From Lophius americanus (taxonomy: Eukaryota; Chordata; Actinopteri; Lophiiformes; Lophiidae), in contig JBBDHG010000132.1 of NCBI GenBank assembly GCA_037951165.1, positions 472,001-536,000 of the forward strand: DNA of 64,000 nt. Direction: 5' to 3'. The translations under genes were made by a program, and so were the position numbers. Positions 36,601-47,500 of this stretch are shown piece by piece. Each line of letters starts with the position of its first letter. Within the stretch, counting starts at the first letter, position 1. Below the pieces are notes generated by a model, which did no database searches, had not been told where the DNA came from, and saw nothing but the letters and a program-made list of their open reading frames with translations.

Positions 36601-39600
36601 CCCCTGCGTTGTCTTAACTGATTGAACTCTTCAAATTAAATGTTGAAGTAATGTCTGAAAAAGAGTATTTTTTGTATAAAAAACATAAATAAAAGTTCCT
36701 CTGGTGAGAGTAATATGAACTTTTAGTGTAAAATTCAAGATAAATCTCCTCGAGTCGATTCATACGCACCAAATTTGGACTTAATCGGATCGACGGTTCA
36801 GAAATTGGAGTTTGCAGGAAATGGTTAGGAGATAAAGCTCCTCCTAGTAACTGTTCTTCCTCGCACTATGGTCCATGTGGGTGTAAAATGTGAAAGTGAT
36901 CCATGAAATGTGTTTTTGAGTTCTGACCCTAATACGAAAAATCTGCGGACGACCATTCCATAATATTCCAGTCTTTTCAGAGATATAATTAAAGAGGAAG
37001 AAATTGATCAGTTGTGTGACTCACATCGATGCTGAGGGCCACGAGGTAGTCCGGGTTGAGGAAGTGGTAGACGATTGGCTGAGCCAGGTGGAAGGGCAGC
37101 TGGATGAAGGTGAAGGTCGCTCCAGCATCTGTGGAGGTGAAAATGATCCCGCCTCTGTTGTCCACCACCGGAATGTCGGCTGTCAGTATCACCTGTCAAT
37201 AAAGGTTTGATCAAAAGCAGAACTGGCATTCAGGGAAGCATTAGATAGTTTACACTCTTTCGTCAGAATAGATGCGGAATCCTTATTGAGATCCAAAATA
37301 TCACAAACCGGAAACAGTAGCTAGGCCTACGCTGTCGTCCCCGGCAACAAGTTAATGTCCCTGAAGAGCCCCAAATCCCCTGCGTTGTACAAGCCATCCC
37401 CCCTGATTGACATCCTCAATTTGAATGTGAAATGATGAAAAAAAAATAATTGTGTTTTCCGTAGGAAAATAATCCATCTAGTGGGTAAAATATGAACTAT
37501 TCCATGAAATATGATATATGTACAAGATTGAGTTGATTCATATGCACCAGGTTTGGACGTAAAGACAGAGATAAAGCTTCTCTTAGTTATTTGAGAGGAA
37601 TCTTACGAAGATTTGGATGTTTAAAAGTAGCATCCATTTGGATTTGTCCGCATTTAAAACCAATTTCAGTTGAGCGAAAAGAGTCCGAACAACTTAAGAG
37701 GCAAAATTCAAGGAGTGTGCACATCTAAATGTGATGGGAAATAGAAAACTTAATCATCTGCATAAAGGTATAAAGCAGCATTTTAAAAGAGTTGAAAAAT
37801 ATTGATATTAATAGAGAACAGCAGAGGACCTAATACGGAACCATGAGGCACTCCTTTTGACAAAACTGAACCTCCATCAGCGGTACTCACACAGCTTCCC
37901 GGTCCAACGCTGACTCCAAACTCCTCTCTAATGAAGGTGTTGTTGATCCGATGGGAAATATCATGGAAGGATTTTCCATAATCCGTACTGAGGAGAGACA
38001 GGAAGTTAGATCCCGTTAGGAATGTCTGCTGGGCCACTCTGCATTTTCATGCAACATATCAGATGCGAGCTCACCTTCGATAAAGTCGCGAGGAGCCTCC
38101 GTCCAGAAAAGAGTCTATGGGAGCGCTAAATGTTGAGAGCACCAGGACCACCTGGAGAACAGGGTTGAAAGTTTGAAATAAGGGAAAGAAAAGAATCCCC
38201 AGAATCCGTAGTTATTGGCACACACCCCATTATTGTGACATTTTTGTTCAGTCTCATATTTCAGGACATTTTTTCTTTCAATGAAATATTTCTGAATATG
38301 TCCTGGTTCTGCAGGGATGCTGAGATACTCACTCCGGTACTGTCGCCCACCCAGGTGAGAATCACATAGGAGCCATCGTCGCCGTTAAACCCTGTCTGGG
38401 GGAAGGAGAGCAGAGACACTCACAAATGTGGAAGAAATGAAAAATGATAATGACTTCTGTGGTGTGTGATGAGGTCTGAGGACACATGGAGAAGATCTGA
38501 GACCATTCCTCCAGACAGAACCTCTCCACCTCCATCAGGTTCTTCTGCAGCACATCCCACAGATGTTGTGTGGGGTTTTTAGGTCGGGCGACTGGGATGT
38601 GAACTTTATTCTGTGACCTCTGAACCATTCTTGGGTTGATGTTGAGGTGATCTTCAGATCATTGTCCTGCTTGAAGGTCCAACCACGGCCCACTTTAAGG
38701 TTCCTGAGGGAGACTTTTAGGTTTTCATCCAGTATCAGCGGGTTTTTTGACGGAGTCCATGGAACCATGTCTTTTAACAAAATATTCAGGACCTTTGGAA
38801 AAAAACAGCCCCACTGAATCACAGATCCACCCCCAGAATTCACAGTGGGTATGAGAAGCTTTTCGCTGTGACATCCTTTTTTCTCACTACCTTCCAAACA
38901 GCTGGTGTTGGTGTCGGCGCCATCTGAGGGTGGTTGGGGAGACTTTCTGACCCCTAGATTCAACTGACCTCTGACCTCTCTAGCTTTAATCCCCGAAAAT
39001 CTTTTGTCCTTTGAACCATCCTCCTCACAGTGTGTAGGGTCAGTTCACAGACATGTCCTCTTCCAGGATATAACATCTCGAGTTTCTTTAGATTTCTTAA
39101 CTATTAATCTAACTGTTGAAACTGAACATTTTAACTGCTGATAGATCTTCTCGTATCCACTGCCAGATCTGCGTAGCGCTACAATTTTCCTTTCCTCATC
39201 ATTGCTGTGTTGTCTGGTCTTTGGGAAGAACTTCAGAGAAAATCGGATCTGTGTCACCTCCTGTTTATTCCCCAGTGAAACAGGAAGTCATTGTTCACCA
39301 CTTCAGAGTTCCTACTCACAAGTGAACCTAAAAATATGAATAGAACTGGAAATATGCTTCAGTTACCCTTTAATCACAGGACTTCCTATCAATAATTGTG
39401 GCATACATGTGTTTGTTTTGTTACTTCAGTTAAATGTTAGATGTTTGTAAATAATTTGAATTAAAGATCATGGGTTTACATCATTGCATCCCAGACCAGC
39501 GATTGGCCATTCATGCACATATAAAAACTCCTGCTCGTTATTATTTGAATTAAGGACACAACACTTAAAATCAGGTGGTAAACAGTTTGATTTAATAGTG

Positions 39601-40273
39601 TGCTGCGCGAAACGTGATAATAATGAAACGCTGCTTTTCTTGTCGAGCGAAAACCATTTTCGTCTTCCTCACTGTATCTTTTTCTTGGCACATAATTTTA
39701 CTAGAAATTGTTGCAAATGGTTGGATTAGTTGTGTTTGTTGGACCTAAATATTTGTTTTTACATAGTAGATGCAAGATAAATATGAAAAATATGAAATCA
39801 CTATGAGCCCAGGTAGGTAGTATCATTCAACACTGGCTTCCAGGATTATGACACATGCAAATAAAAGATCATCTTCTTACTATAATTAGCAAGTTTATCT
39901 AAATATTTATTTATTTATTTTCTGTGTTTGGCTACATATTCTTAAGATTGTATGTAGGCTAATATTTGAATGCAACACTCTCTCCAGTTTCAGGATAACG
40001 TCACAACTCTCCACCGCACCTTACCTCATGGGTGTTATCATCCAGCACCCTATGCTCGGCCTGGGTGAGGGGGGTCCTGCAGGAGGTGAAGGGCGGACCG
40101 TGAGAAGTTCTGAGAGTGCTGCTGACATCCCTCCTGACACGGGTGGAAGGTCCATCCTGGGACTCATCCATCTGATTGCGGTGGAATCTCTGCGTCCTCC
40201 CCGGGCTCCCAGCCTCAGCACCCAAAAGAAGAAGGACGCACACCCCACCCAGGACCACAAGTCTCCACATCAT
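28707..40273 (-). CDS. sort1: Sortilin (VPS10-domain sorting receptor), complete, 21 coding exons
   Basis: Coding exons (minus): 40273-40025, 38395-38333, 38151-38075, 37987-37891, 37192-37025, 36400-36327, 36095-36049, 35363-35227, 35139-35056, 33578-33518, 32439-32287, 31628-31531, 31440-31341, 31250-31076, 30990-30797, 29802-29607, 29527-29411, 29333-29189, 29104-28998, 28916-28799, 28721-28707. Phases agree throughout; 2475 nt, 824 aa, close to human SORT1 (831). The start at 40273 is chosen because MMWRLVVLGG opens a signal peptide; the frame stays open upstream to 40429 but without signal character. A furin-type RVRR at residues 45-48 marks the propeptide. Asp-box motifs of the ten-bladed propeller recur (STDAGATF, SLDFGAKW, TNDLGKTF, SSDQGDTF, SSDGGYNW, STDEGQCW). 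A 10CC cysteine-rich region, a transmembrane helix (exon 19) and a short tail ending DSDDDLIE follow. The ending matches the acidic-dileucine signal of sortilin. I cannot tell whether this is the a or b fish paralog. Confidence 0.94.
29830..30290 (-). mobile_element. Tc1-like fragment in sort1 intron 15
   Basis: Shares GGAACCATGTCTTTAACAA, CCACTGCATCAGAGATCCAC and TCAGCTGACCTCTGACCT with the larger element at 38440-39480. It begins about 30 bases from sort1 exon 16. Confidence 0.6.
32127..32180 (+). repeat. 11-base tandem repeat (AATAACACTGT), sort1 intron 11
   Basis: About five units with one variant (AATGACACTGT). Confidence 0.85.
32820..32992. repeat. Paired (CA)n and (GT)n microsatellites, sort1 intron 10
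   Basis: CA at 32820-32869 and GT at about 32930-32990 lie some 60 bases apart. Their opposite phase makes them mutually complementary, so a transcript across them could fold into a stem. Confidence 0.85.
33590..33925 (+). repeat. (GA)n microsatellite with a 147-base tandem duplication, next to sort1 exon 10
   Basis: GA runs at 33590-33653, about 33749-33800 and about 33892-33917 separate two diverged copies of a block (33654 and 33801) containing GGTGAGAAAAT, GACCTTTGTGA and CATTAACCTTGTCTAATCGC. The first run, read as (CT)n on the minus strand, starts 12 bases from sort1 exon 10. Confidence 0.9.
34390..35045 (-). repeat. Unclassified dispersed repeat, copy 6 (reverse, longest, in sort1 intron 9)
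   Basis: Longest copy. The block GTCCGATT(T)AGTC/TGTC... followed by AGGAGATCTA and TTTCACT...ATAGTT occurs three times, near 34645, 34780 and 34940. The element is therefore built of modules of about 140-160 bases. Its inner end lies about ten bases from the donor of sort1 exon 9. Confidence 0.7.
36545..36970 (+). repeat. Unclassified dispersed repeat, copy 7 (forward, sort1 intron 5)
   Basis: Begins ACCTACGCCGTTGCCCCCGG and TATATCCCCGAAAAGCCCCC. It runs through GAGTCGATTCATACGCACCA and a TTCTTCCTCGCACTATGG block, and ends near AATATTCCAGTC. Confidence 0.7.
37315..37600 (+). repeat. Unclassified dispersed repeat, copy 8 (forward, truncated, sort1 intron 4)
   Basis: Begins CCTACGCTGTCGTCCCCGGC, followed by CCCTGAAGAGCCCCAAATCC, and breaks off after AGATAAAGCTTCTCTTAGTT. 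It shares its opening with copy 7, 770 bases away. Confidence 0.65.
37740..37880 (-). mobile_element. Non-LTR reverse transcriptase fragment in sort1 intron 4
   Basis: The minus strand reads KGVPHGSVLGPLLFSININ, the RT active-region block, and runs up to 11 bases from the exon 4 donor. It is a truncated LINE relic. Confidence 0.65.
38440..39480 (-). mobile_element. Tc1-like transposon, nearly full length but broken, in sort1 intron 1
   Basis: The minus strand contains the N-terminal helix-turn-helix portion (39257-39045; EERKIVALRRSGSGYEKIYQ) and the catalytic portion (38963-38440; SGGGSVIQWGCF, RGWTFKQDNDLK, EWFRGHRIKFTSQSPDLK). Stops and frameshifts separate them. Order and spacing fit a Tc1 transposase of about 340 residues. 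The element ends about 45 bases upstream of the sort1 exon 2 acceptor. Confidence 0.75.
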
Positions 40274-40539
40274 GTCCTGAGCACAGATGACCTCGCTTAA
40301 AAAGTGTGAGTGGCCCAAATGCCTGGCAGTGCTGTTGCTGTGCGGTGAAGGAGAGTGGGTGTGGGACGTGCCTGGACGGGTCATTAACATAAGAAGTGCT
40401 GCGTGAGGAGGTGCTTCCTCCTCCAGCAAGTGTTGGTGCCCGCATCCATCTGGTCCGAGCTGCTGCGTGGGCTGAAGTGTGTTTGACAGAGAGGAAAAAC
40501 GTCCAGTGTGACTAATGATGTCTGGTTAATGTGTGTCAA

Positions 40540-41080
40540 AACTATCAGAGGCTAATAGTGAGAATGGAGAAGTTTCTGCAGAATCTGTGACTTGTAGGAG
40601 GCGTGAGGTGCGCAGGGCAGAATGCTTCGTGTTGGTGTAGTGACAGCAGATGAACGCAAGAGGGCGTAGTAGGTTGACACGTTATGCTTCTCCACTGGGA
40701 GCAGGTGGAAGATAACCCGGAGAGGTGGAGGTATGCGCTGGAGAGAAGAGGAATGAAGTTCATAATGGCAGGTGGAGCTTTGAGGATGGAGGTGCAGAGG
40801 TGGAGAAGGTGCAGGAGTTTAAGTAGTTGGGGTCAACTGTTCACGGCAACAGGGTGTGTGGAAAAGAGGTGAAGAAGGCAGTGTAGGCAGGGTGGAGTTG
40901 GTGGAGAAGAGTGTCGGAAGTTATCTGTGACAGAAGTAGCAGCAGCAGGAGTGAAGGGAGAGGTTTCCAAGATGGTGGTGAGAGGAGCTCTGCTGGATGG
41001 ATCAGAAGACAGGAGTCAGAGGTGGAGGTGGCAGGGTTGAAGATGTTCAGATGTTGCTGAGTCATCAACAACCTGCTGAG
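40540..41080 (+). mobile_element. RTE-like LINE fragment between sort1 and hilpda
   Basis: Shares GGTGGAGCTTTGAGGATGG, GGTGCAGGAGTTTA and GGGGTCAACTGTTCA with the copy at 25590. The frame is interrupted. No intact domain. Confidence 0.6.
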
Positions 41081-41744
41081 TCGTTCGTCGCTGATGATGA
41101 TTCTTACATGAGCTCAAAGCTCTTTCTTTCACTTCCATCAGATGACGGAACTTAAGAGAGTATTTTTGCTTTGTTTTTATCTCGTCCGGCTATCTCGATG
41201 TGGGTGAACCAACGATTGTCCCGGAAAACCAAAAGAATGATCTGAAAGAAGAGCTGAAGTTGACTTCAACTCGGATCACATCCTCAAAAAAGCCCAGTAT
41301 AGAGGAAGTACGGTCCGCCAGAAGAGCAGCTGATCAAGTTCTACAGCTCTTTACTGTTCCCTGCACACCCTCCGGGACATGGAATCCTGGAGATTCCAGC
41401 ATTTAAGATTCATATAAACCCTGAATATAACCGGTTTAAGCTCCTCCCCTTTGGCAGGTACTACAGATTCTTGCCTCATAAATAGTATCATGCACCTTCA
41501 TGAACATCAAAGCTCCTGCTACTACCCACTACTGCAAATGGCTTATTATTATACAACCTCCACCGAGGAGGTTTCGTTGTCCCTCCTCTGTGTTTGTTTG
41601 TCTGTTTGTGTTTGTGAGCAGCATTACGTTGTTTTGCATGAACTGTTACCCAGAAGTAGGTTTTGGTTTCTAGAGGCGATTACATTTTAGTGACGTCAGG
41701 TGTTTCACAGCATTTAAAATAAAATAAAATTACGTGGATGTTTC

Positions 41745-41925
41745 TCTAGGAGTGGAGCCAGGGGCTCAGTGGGCTGAACGGAGACGCTGAAGTGGAAGGC
41801 GTAGGAGACGAGCAGCTACAGAGTAATTGGGAGAGTTTGTTGGAGTTGACTGTAGATTTAAAAGCTGGAGGTAACTCAGACATTAACGCAGAAATCTTCA
41901 TGAATATTTCTTAAACCTTGGGACC
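41745..41925 (+). repeat. Dispersed repeat, intact copy matching 48235-48710
   Basis: Contains GGCTCAGTGGGCTGAACGGA, GAGAGTTTGTTGGAGTTGAC and AACTCAGACATTAACGCAGA. No coding frame. Confidence 0.45.
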
Positions 41926-42078
41926 TGTTGTGCTTTGGCGGAGAAGGGCTTTTTCTAGTTTACGATGTTTTCATCATCTGATTGGTCAAATGCTTTACCC
42001 TGAAAACAGTCAGCTTTGTGCGTCTTGGATCCATCGATGAGGCAAAACTCTAATTCTCGAAGTAAAACAATAATTCAG

Positions 42079-42084
42079 TTTATT
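42079..42084 (-). terminator. Candidate polyadenylation signal of hilpda
   Basis: AATAAA on the minus strand, about 275 nt past the hilpda stop codon. It would define a 3' UTR of roughly 300 nt. Confidence 0.35.
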
Positions 42085-42358
42085 ACAAAAAGCATTACAA
42101 CAAAGATAAATAAAGTTTTTAGCCACCCAACAGGTACGAAATTCCTAATCATCAGTGCAAAACATTGTTCATTAATGTGGTTACATTCCTGCTCTACTTG
42201 CTTCTACAGTGTTTCACAGAAGATGGAACCCGGAGGAGCCAACAGAGACATGCTGAGGGATTTATGAAACCAAACAGTACAATTATCAAGTCCCACAGTC
42301 TGTCCCTCTGATGTCATACTATCCAGCCTGTCAATCAACTGTAAGCGAGACGTTCCCC

Positions 42359-42571
42359 TCATGAGCCCATCAGTTTAGTCGCAGAAGATCCTCTCCTGTG
42401 GTTCCTCGAGGAAACCGGTCTCTGTGTCATTGTCTGCTGGACTAGCCCCGAAGTGTAGCGATGGTCCTGGACGAACATCAGACCACCAAAGGAGTCCACC
42501 AGCGCGAAGAGGATGGCGAGGAAACTCAGCACCATTCCGATAAAATACATCTTGAGGACTGCTGCCACCAT
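42359..42571 (-). CDS. hilpda: HILPDA (hypoxia-inducible lipid droplet-associated protein), complete single-exon CDS
   Basis: This is a 70-residue protein in the last exon. The exon begins at 42596 after a ...TTTGCAG acceptor, and the ATG sits in a strong context (GGGGCCATGG). Residues 5-30 form one hydrophobic segment starting VLKMYFIGMVLSF and ending VDSFGG. It aligns without gaps to the membrane-binding segment of mammalian HILPDA (VLNLYLLGVVLTL...), the only conserved part of that family. The tail is polar and basic, as in mammals (human protein 63 aa). The gene layout also fits: a noncoding first exon, all coding in exon 2, and a divergent impdh1 neighbour. HILPDA inhibits adipose triglyceride lipase at lipid droplets and is induced by HIF-1. 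An alternative frame across the same exon (ending ERIFCD) gives no family match. The short length keeps the call below certainty. Confidence 0.85.
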   Translation of the reverse strand: MVAAVLKMYFIGMVLSFLAILFALVDSFGGLMFVQDHRYTSGLVQQTMTQRPVSSRNHRRGSSATKLMGS

Positions 42572-42634
42572 GGCCCCAGTGATGAAGGTCAGCTGGCTGC
42601 AAAAGCAAAACAAAGACCAGTTGTAGACATGCCA

Positions 42635-43000
42635 CAAGGGTATATTTCCGAAAAAGCCCCCGATCCCCTGCGTTGTACCAGCAATCCCCCTGATGGAACT
42701 CCTAAAAAATTAAATGGGACTCATTAATAATCTCAAACAGTCCATATTGACTCAACCTAAATATTTCTATGACTGATATCCGTCCGTCAATTCCTACTAA
42801 TCTAAATCTAAACACAATTGGTCATATGGTTAAGATTTTACAAAAACGAAACGGAGTTTCCATCAAATATTTCCCCCCGATGAGTAAAATAGGAACTGTT
42901 ATTGTGAAATAAGAAAGAGTTTGGATGTTATTGTGAAATAAGACCGAGTTTGGAGTTTTTAGATCACTGGAGTCATGTTGCAGGTGTGACACTTTTAGCA
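42635..43000 (+). repeat. Unclassified dispersed repeat, copy 9 (forward, in the hilpda intron)
   Basis: Opens GGGTATATTTCCGAAAAAGC and CCCTGCGTTGTACCAGCAAT, as in copies 7 and 8. It is then degraded, with a residual CCCCCGATGAGTAAAATAGG. It begins about 40 bases upstream of the hilpda coding-exon acceptor. Confidence 0.6.
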
Positions 43001-43624
43001 GATGTTCATTTCTGCTCAGTCTTTGTGTCTTTTGAAAGTAGTTGATTATTTTTTTTTACATCGTTTACATTAGCTTGGAAAAATAATTCTGGTACTTCTT
43101 TAAAAATTGGCTTTTCATAATTAAGACTACTAGCATGAAACTAAAGAAATGTCTAGCATGCACAAATGCAAACTTATTCCTAAAGCTTGTCCTTGTATAT
43201 TGATGTTCACTAGATTTTTAAGTATCGAAAGAACTTTGTGAGTTTGGACCGAAGACATGTAGAACATTGTAAAATCCCTCGGTGATACAGGCAGGCAGAC
43301 ATTCGAGCTGCCTGAGAAATACTAAATGTTTCAGGAAGAAACCACAGTTTCCAGATTGTATCAACAGGAAGAAAGAGTTTTTGGTGTATTTACGCGCTGT
43401 AGGAAATATTAGCTTTTCATGATGAGCGACACAAACTCGACATTTTTCGTCTGATAATATTTGAATTTAAACAACAGAATTGCTGTGTTGTTGTCCGGAA
43501 TGTAGAATCCCTTCAAAAAACTGAATCTCAAAACAATGCATATGACTATTTGTTCATCTTCATCTGGTTTTCTCTCTTTAGCTCTAAAATCAGGTTGCAG
43601 CGTGTCGCTGGTGTCAGAACTTAC

Positions 43625-43800
43625 CAGGCGGATCGATCTTTTTCCCTTTTCCTCTCTAGCGAAGGTGGCGAGTGAAGCTGTTTGCTGCGCAACGCACCTC
43701 CAGAGAAATTGCCTTATCTTCTCCTGCTGGAATCTTAAAAACTCCTCATCCCTCCGCGGAGATCACCAACTGACTGTCTCTGCGCGCGCTCTCTGCCAGT
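43625..43800 (-). other. hilpda: Candidate noncoding first exon (5' UTR) of hilpda
   Basis: A good donor (GTAAGTTCTG) lies at 43624-43615 on the minus strand. The sequence upstream of it is locally GC-rich with a run of CGCGCGC, unlike the AT-rich flanks. The only ATG I read in it is followed at once by a stop (ATGAGGAGTTTTTAA). Splicing to the acceptor at 42596 would give the two-exon hilpda structure. The transcription start was not determined, so the outer boundary is approximate. Confidence 0.45.
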
Positions 43801-43825
43801 GTTGCTAAATTATGACGAGTCACAG

Positions 43826-43837
43826 TGACGTCACGCC
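43826..43837 (-). promoter_or_regulatory. Overlapping CRE (TGACGTCA) and hypoxia-response core (GCGTG) at the hilpda promoter
   Basis: A perfect palindromic CRE occupies 43826-43833. The adjoining bases read GGCGTGACGTCA on the minus strand, so a hypoxia-response core (RCGTG) overlaps the CRE by two bases. The site lies just upstream of the proposed noncoding exon. HIF induction is known for mammalian HILPDA. That this particular site does the job is inference. Confidence 0.4.
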
Positions 43838-44339
43838 ACAATCTAGAAGCACACTCTCAGTGTGAGTGTGACCTGAGGAGAGTTCGGGGGTTTCCTCGCC
43901 TAGTTTATAATCATGGATGCATCCATTGTTTATTTCCTGTAGGAAAAGTACATATATATAATATAGCTTATATATAAATATATACACATATATAATAATA
44001 ATAATAATAATACATTGTATTTATAATGCACTTTACATTTGGATCAAAAGTGCTAGTGCACTAGTGCTAGTAATATATATATATATATATACGTATACGT
44101 ACACTCATACATATATACATATATAAACATAAATAAATAGATCAAATAAATAGATATGAGAATTATTTATGTGCAATGTCTTCCCCCATAGATTGAATTT
44201 CATAAAGTCAAAAGACACCATTCAACCAGGAATATTGAATCTTTATTCAACATATTAAACCTTTAATTTACTGCTCAAGTATTTGGTTGAGCACATTTTG
44301 AGTCACTATTTACTACTAAAAGATGCGTGCGACTTGATT

Positions 44340-44530
44340 GGACCTGTTTATAATGTGTCCCAGTTGCAGCATGTATATACTAAAGAGTAAGGGGCCAAGG
44401 GTGGAGCCCTGGAGGACATCATTGGTCAAACGGGCGATCGAGGAGGCTATTGTGAAAATCGGATTCGATAAATAAGATGTTTTTGGGGGGGCATATTGAA
44501 GTCTGTGAGGACTTACTTAACAGAATTGAG
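44340..44530 (-). mobile_element. Non-LTR reverse transcriptase fragment, degraded
   Basis: The minus strand reads NDVLQGSTLGPLLFSIY, a decayed form of the same RT block. Its flanking text resembles the fragment at 8105-8260, so both likely come from one LINE family. Confidence 0.6.
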
Positions 44531-44539
44531 TGACTTGAT

Positions 44540-47500
44540 TCAACCAAAAAAGTCTAATAAGGGGTGAAATAGTTTTCAAAAAAAAATGCCTAACCAAATC
44601 GTGCCAGAATTATTTGTATCCTTTAAAAAAAAAGAGAGAGCGACACAAAAGGCAAGCGTTAACTATTGAGCAACAAGCGTGGCTTACTAGTATTCGATCT
44701 CGCTCACTGGCCGCGGATGAGTCAGAGGGCATTATGGGAGATTTTGCATTCACACAGGCTTGCTCAGACCTGCTCCCACCACAATCCTCTTTCTGTAAAC
44801 CTGTCAGAGAACCCTGAGGTCCTGCTTATCTGCAGCAAGTCGAATCACTTGCCAAATCTTCACATTTGAAAGTTTCCCATTTAGATGAATGAGTAGAGAA
44901 AAACTAGCAGAACGGTTCTTTTTTAATCATGTTTCAACATATTAAGCCTTCAACAGTGTTTTTTTTCTCCATCTGGTGATTATTCCGATTCATTCCTGAG
45001 GCTGAGAAAAGCAGAGAGAAGTCCGAGCAGCTTTTATAGAACATTCTACTCCCAGCACGGCTGGAGCTTAAAGGCGACCATTAGTCCGATTACTCATCCA
45101 CACACGGACATTAAATCCTTTCGTTTTTCTCATTTCACTATCTCATAGAGAAACAATGGCGTGATTCATTAGATTTAATCCCGGGCTACTTTTGAGTGCA
45201 CAACCGTTTAAACACTGAAAGGTTTGGCCTTTAAGATTGGAGAACAAAGTGAGAGAGCACAAGCTTTGACAATCAGAGGAAACGGTTTATTTACTTGAAC
45301 TGAATCAACCCCCAGCGTCAGTCAGCTGATCGTTCAAGAATGCATTATGGCATTATTGCTTATAAAATGGCACAGAGGGCAATTGAGGTTCTTGTACTTC
45401 TTACTCAGAGCTTTCGGTTTATACCGAGGCCCATTTCAATCTTAGATTTTTACGTAAACATAAGCTTCTTAAGTCGATTTTTTATAAAATGTTGTTTTAT
45501 AAGCAAAGTTTTTCTGCATAGTTTTGATGGCATTTCCCATTATTTACCTTTTTTGATTAACTTTTTTTTTTTAATTAACCTTTAAAAATGAGTATATTTT
45601 AGGGGAAAGTATTTGAATCCGAGATGAAAGTCCATAAAGAAAAAAAATGATTGATGTATTACAACCGATTATGTGTGATGGTTAGTTTTAGTCATGTGCT
45701 GACAGCAGAATGGAATACCCCCCCTCTGGAGTCTGGATGCGGGTGGCGGTGGCCGATGACTCTGCAGATTGATGAATGATGAGGCTGATGGGTATGGGAG
45801 CAGGTCATTGGGACTGAGCAGGAGTGAAAGGTGAGGATAAAAGAGTGCAAAATGTTTTTTGCAAGGCAAATAATAACGTTACAAGAGATTTCCTCATCTT
45901 TTGCTGGCCAAATTACCCAAAATAATACAGAATCTTTGTAAAAGGTGGGTAAATTGAGCTCATACATTAGTATGAGATTGGATCTGTAAACCCCTTTTTG
46001 AGGTAATACAGCATTTGAGCCACTAGATGTCAGTGTGCGACAGTTCAGATCCCAGGAGGGTCTCGCGTGGCTTCAAGCCTGGAGATCAGTCCATGTATGA
46101 GGGTTAAACCGGGTTTAGTGTGTGCTCGCTCACTATCACCATTCTAAACTAACACTAAATTAAACAAATATCAGTTACAGTTAGTTGCTTTTCTCTCAAG
46201 ATTACCTTACATTTTTATAAACAAACACCCGATGATTAGATTTAGTCAATTTCGAATTGGGAAAAGTTCCGTTTGGGTAACTTTAAGTGATGCAAGCATA
46301 AAGTTATATTTATTTCTTTTGGAAATGTTAGATTTTTTTAAATTGAATTAAATTAAATGTTTAATATTGTTATGTGTCTGCACAAAAAAGACCTAGATAC
46401 ACTGTAAAAAAAAAAAGAATTATTGATGAACTCAAAAAGATTACATCAACTGGTAACAGTCCATACTACATTAGTTAAGTATTTATGACATAAATGAATA
46501 AGTTCGATCTTATTTAGGTAAGGTTGTTGAAGTAGTTTCTTTAAGTTTGTCTCCTTTTTCTTCTTTTCTTTTTTTTTCACACAAAAAGTCACCTTTTTCC
46601 ACAATTTTACCTCAACAAAATCCTAGAATATGAAACAGTGTCGCACAAATCAAATCTTATCTTATCCCTGCAGCGAGCTGGGACAAAGATCACAGACTAT
46701 TAAAAGAGAACTGTTGGTGATTATAAGAAAAAGGACTTCCAATAGTGACAGGATTCAAACCTGAATGTAAGACTGGATGATACTTCATTTAATTGGGTGT
46801 TACCAGTGAATTATTCTTTTCTTTTCCTTTACTAGTATATGAAGAGGCTTCGAAGAAGCAACCTGTCACTTATTTGTTTTGAGGATTCTTTTTTAAAGTG
46901 TGGTTTGGACTTATTTTTGATACGGTTCATTTTGTCTCATGAGGAAAAACCCGTCTGCCAGCGGTTACTTGCGGTTAATGTTGTTATTGTGCCCATGTGT
47001 CTATTTCATGCTTCAGCCACTCAGTCAATCAATGAGGTCAACCGTCTGTTGACTTCAGGGAGGTTCTTCTCCTCCTGATCTGACACTTGTTTCCTGCTGC
47101 TCGGTTCCGAACGCACACACTCACACATGTTCACATCAGCTCTGACATTTGAGACGCTGGCAATTCATCCGTATATTTAACAGGATACTTTGGCACAGAA
47201 AGTGGTTTTATAATGTGGTGAAAATGGATGCAACCGAGATTTAACTAGAGTGACTTTAAGCAAAAAACATGCAAAATGCAATCTGTCGGTTTTTTGTTTA
47301 ATCAAATCCTCTTTTTAAAAAGCAAGACTGGTTTTTACCAGGACTTGAATACTTACCACATGAAATAGGAAACCGTGAGGAATAGTAAAGTCCTGTATTG
47401 ATAATTGTGTGTTTTCGACGGGCATCTAGTCGCAAGACATTTATAATATAAGTTTTTCATATATAGCCTTTAGCTTATGCATATATATATATACATATAT

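Noticed and set aside
40274..40429. Upstream in-frame ATG of sort1 (52 extra residues)
   Set aside because: The extension is polar and histidine/proline-rich, and would place the signal peptide internally. The ATG at 40273 directly precedes it.
42375..42635. Alternative frame across the hilpda exon ending ERIFCD
   Set aside because: No membrane segment and no family match. The frame ending at 42359 has both.
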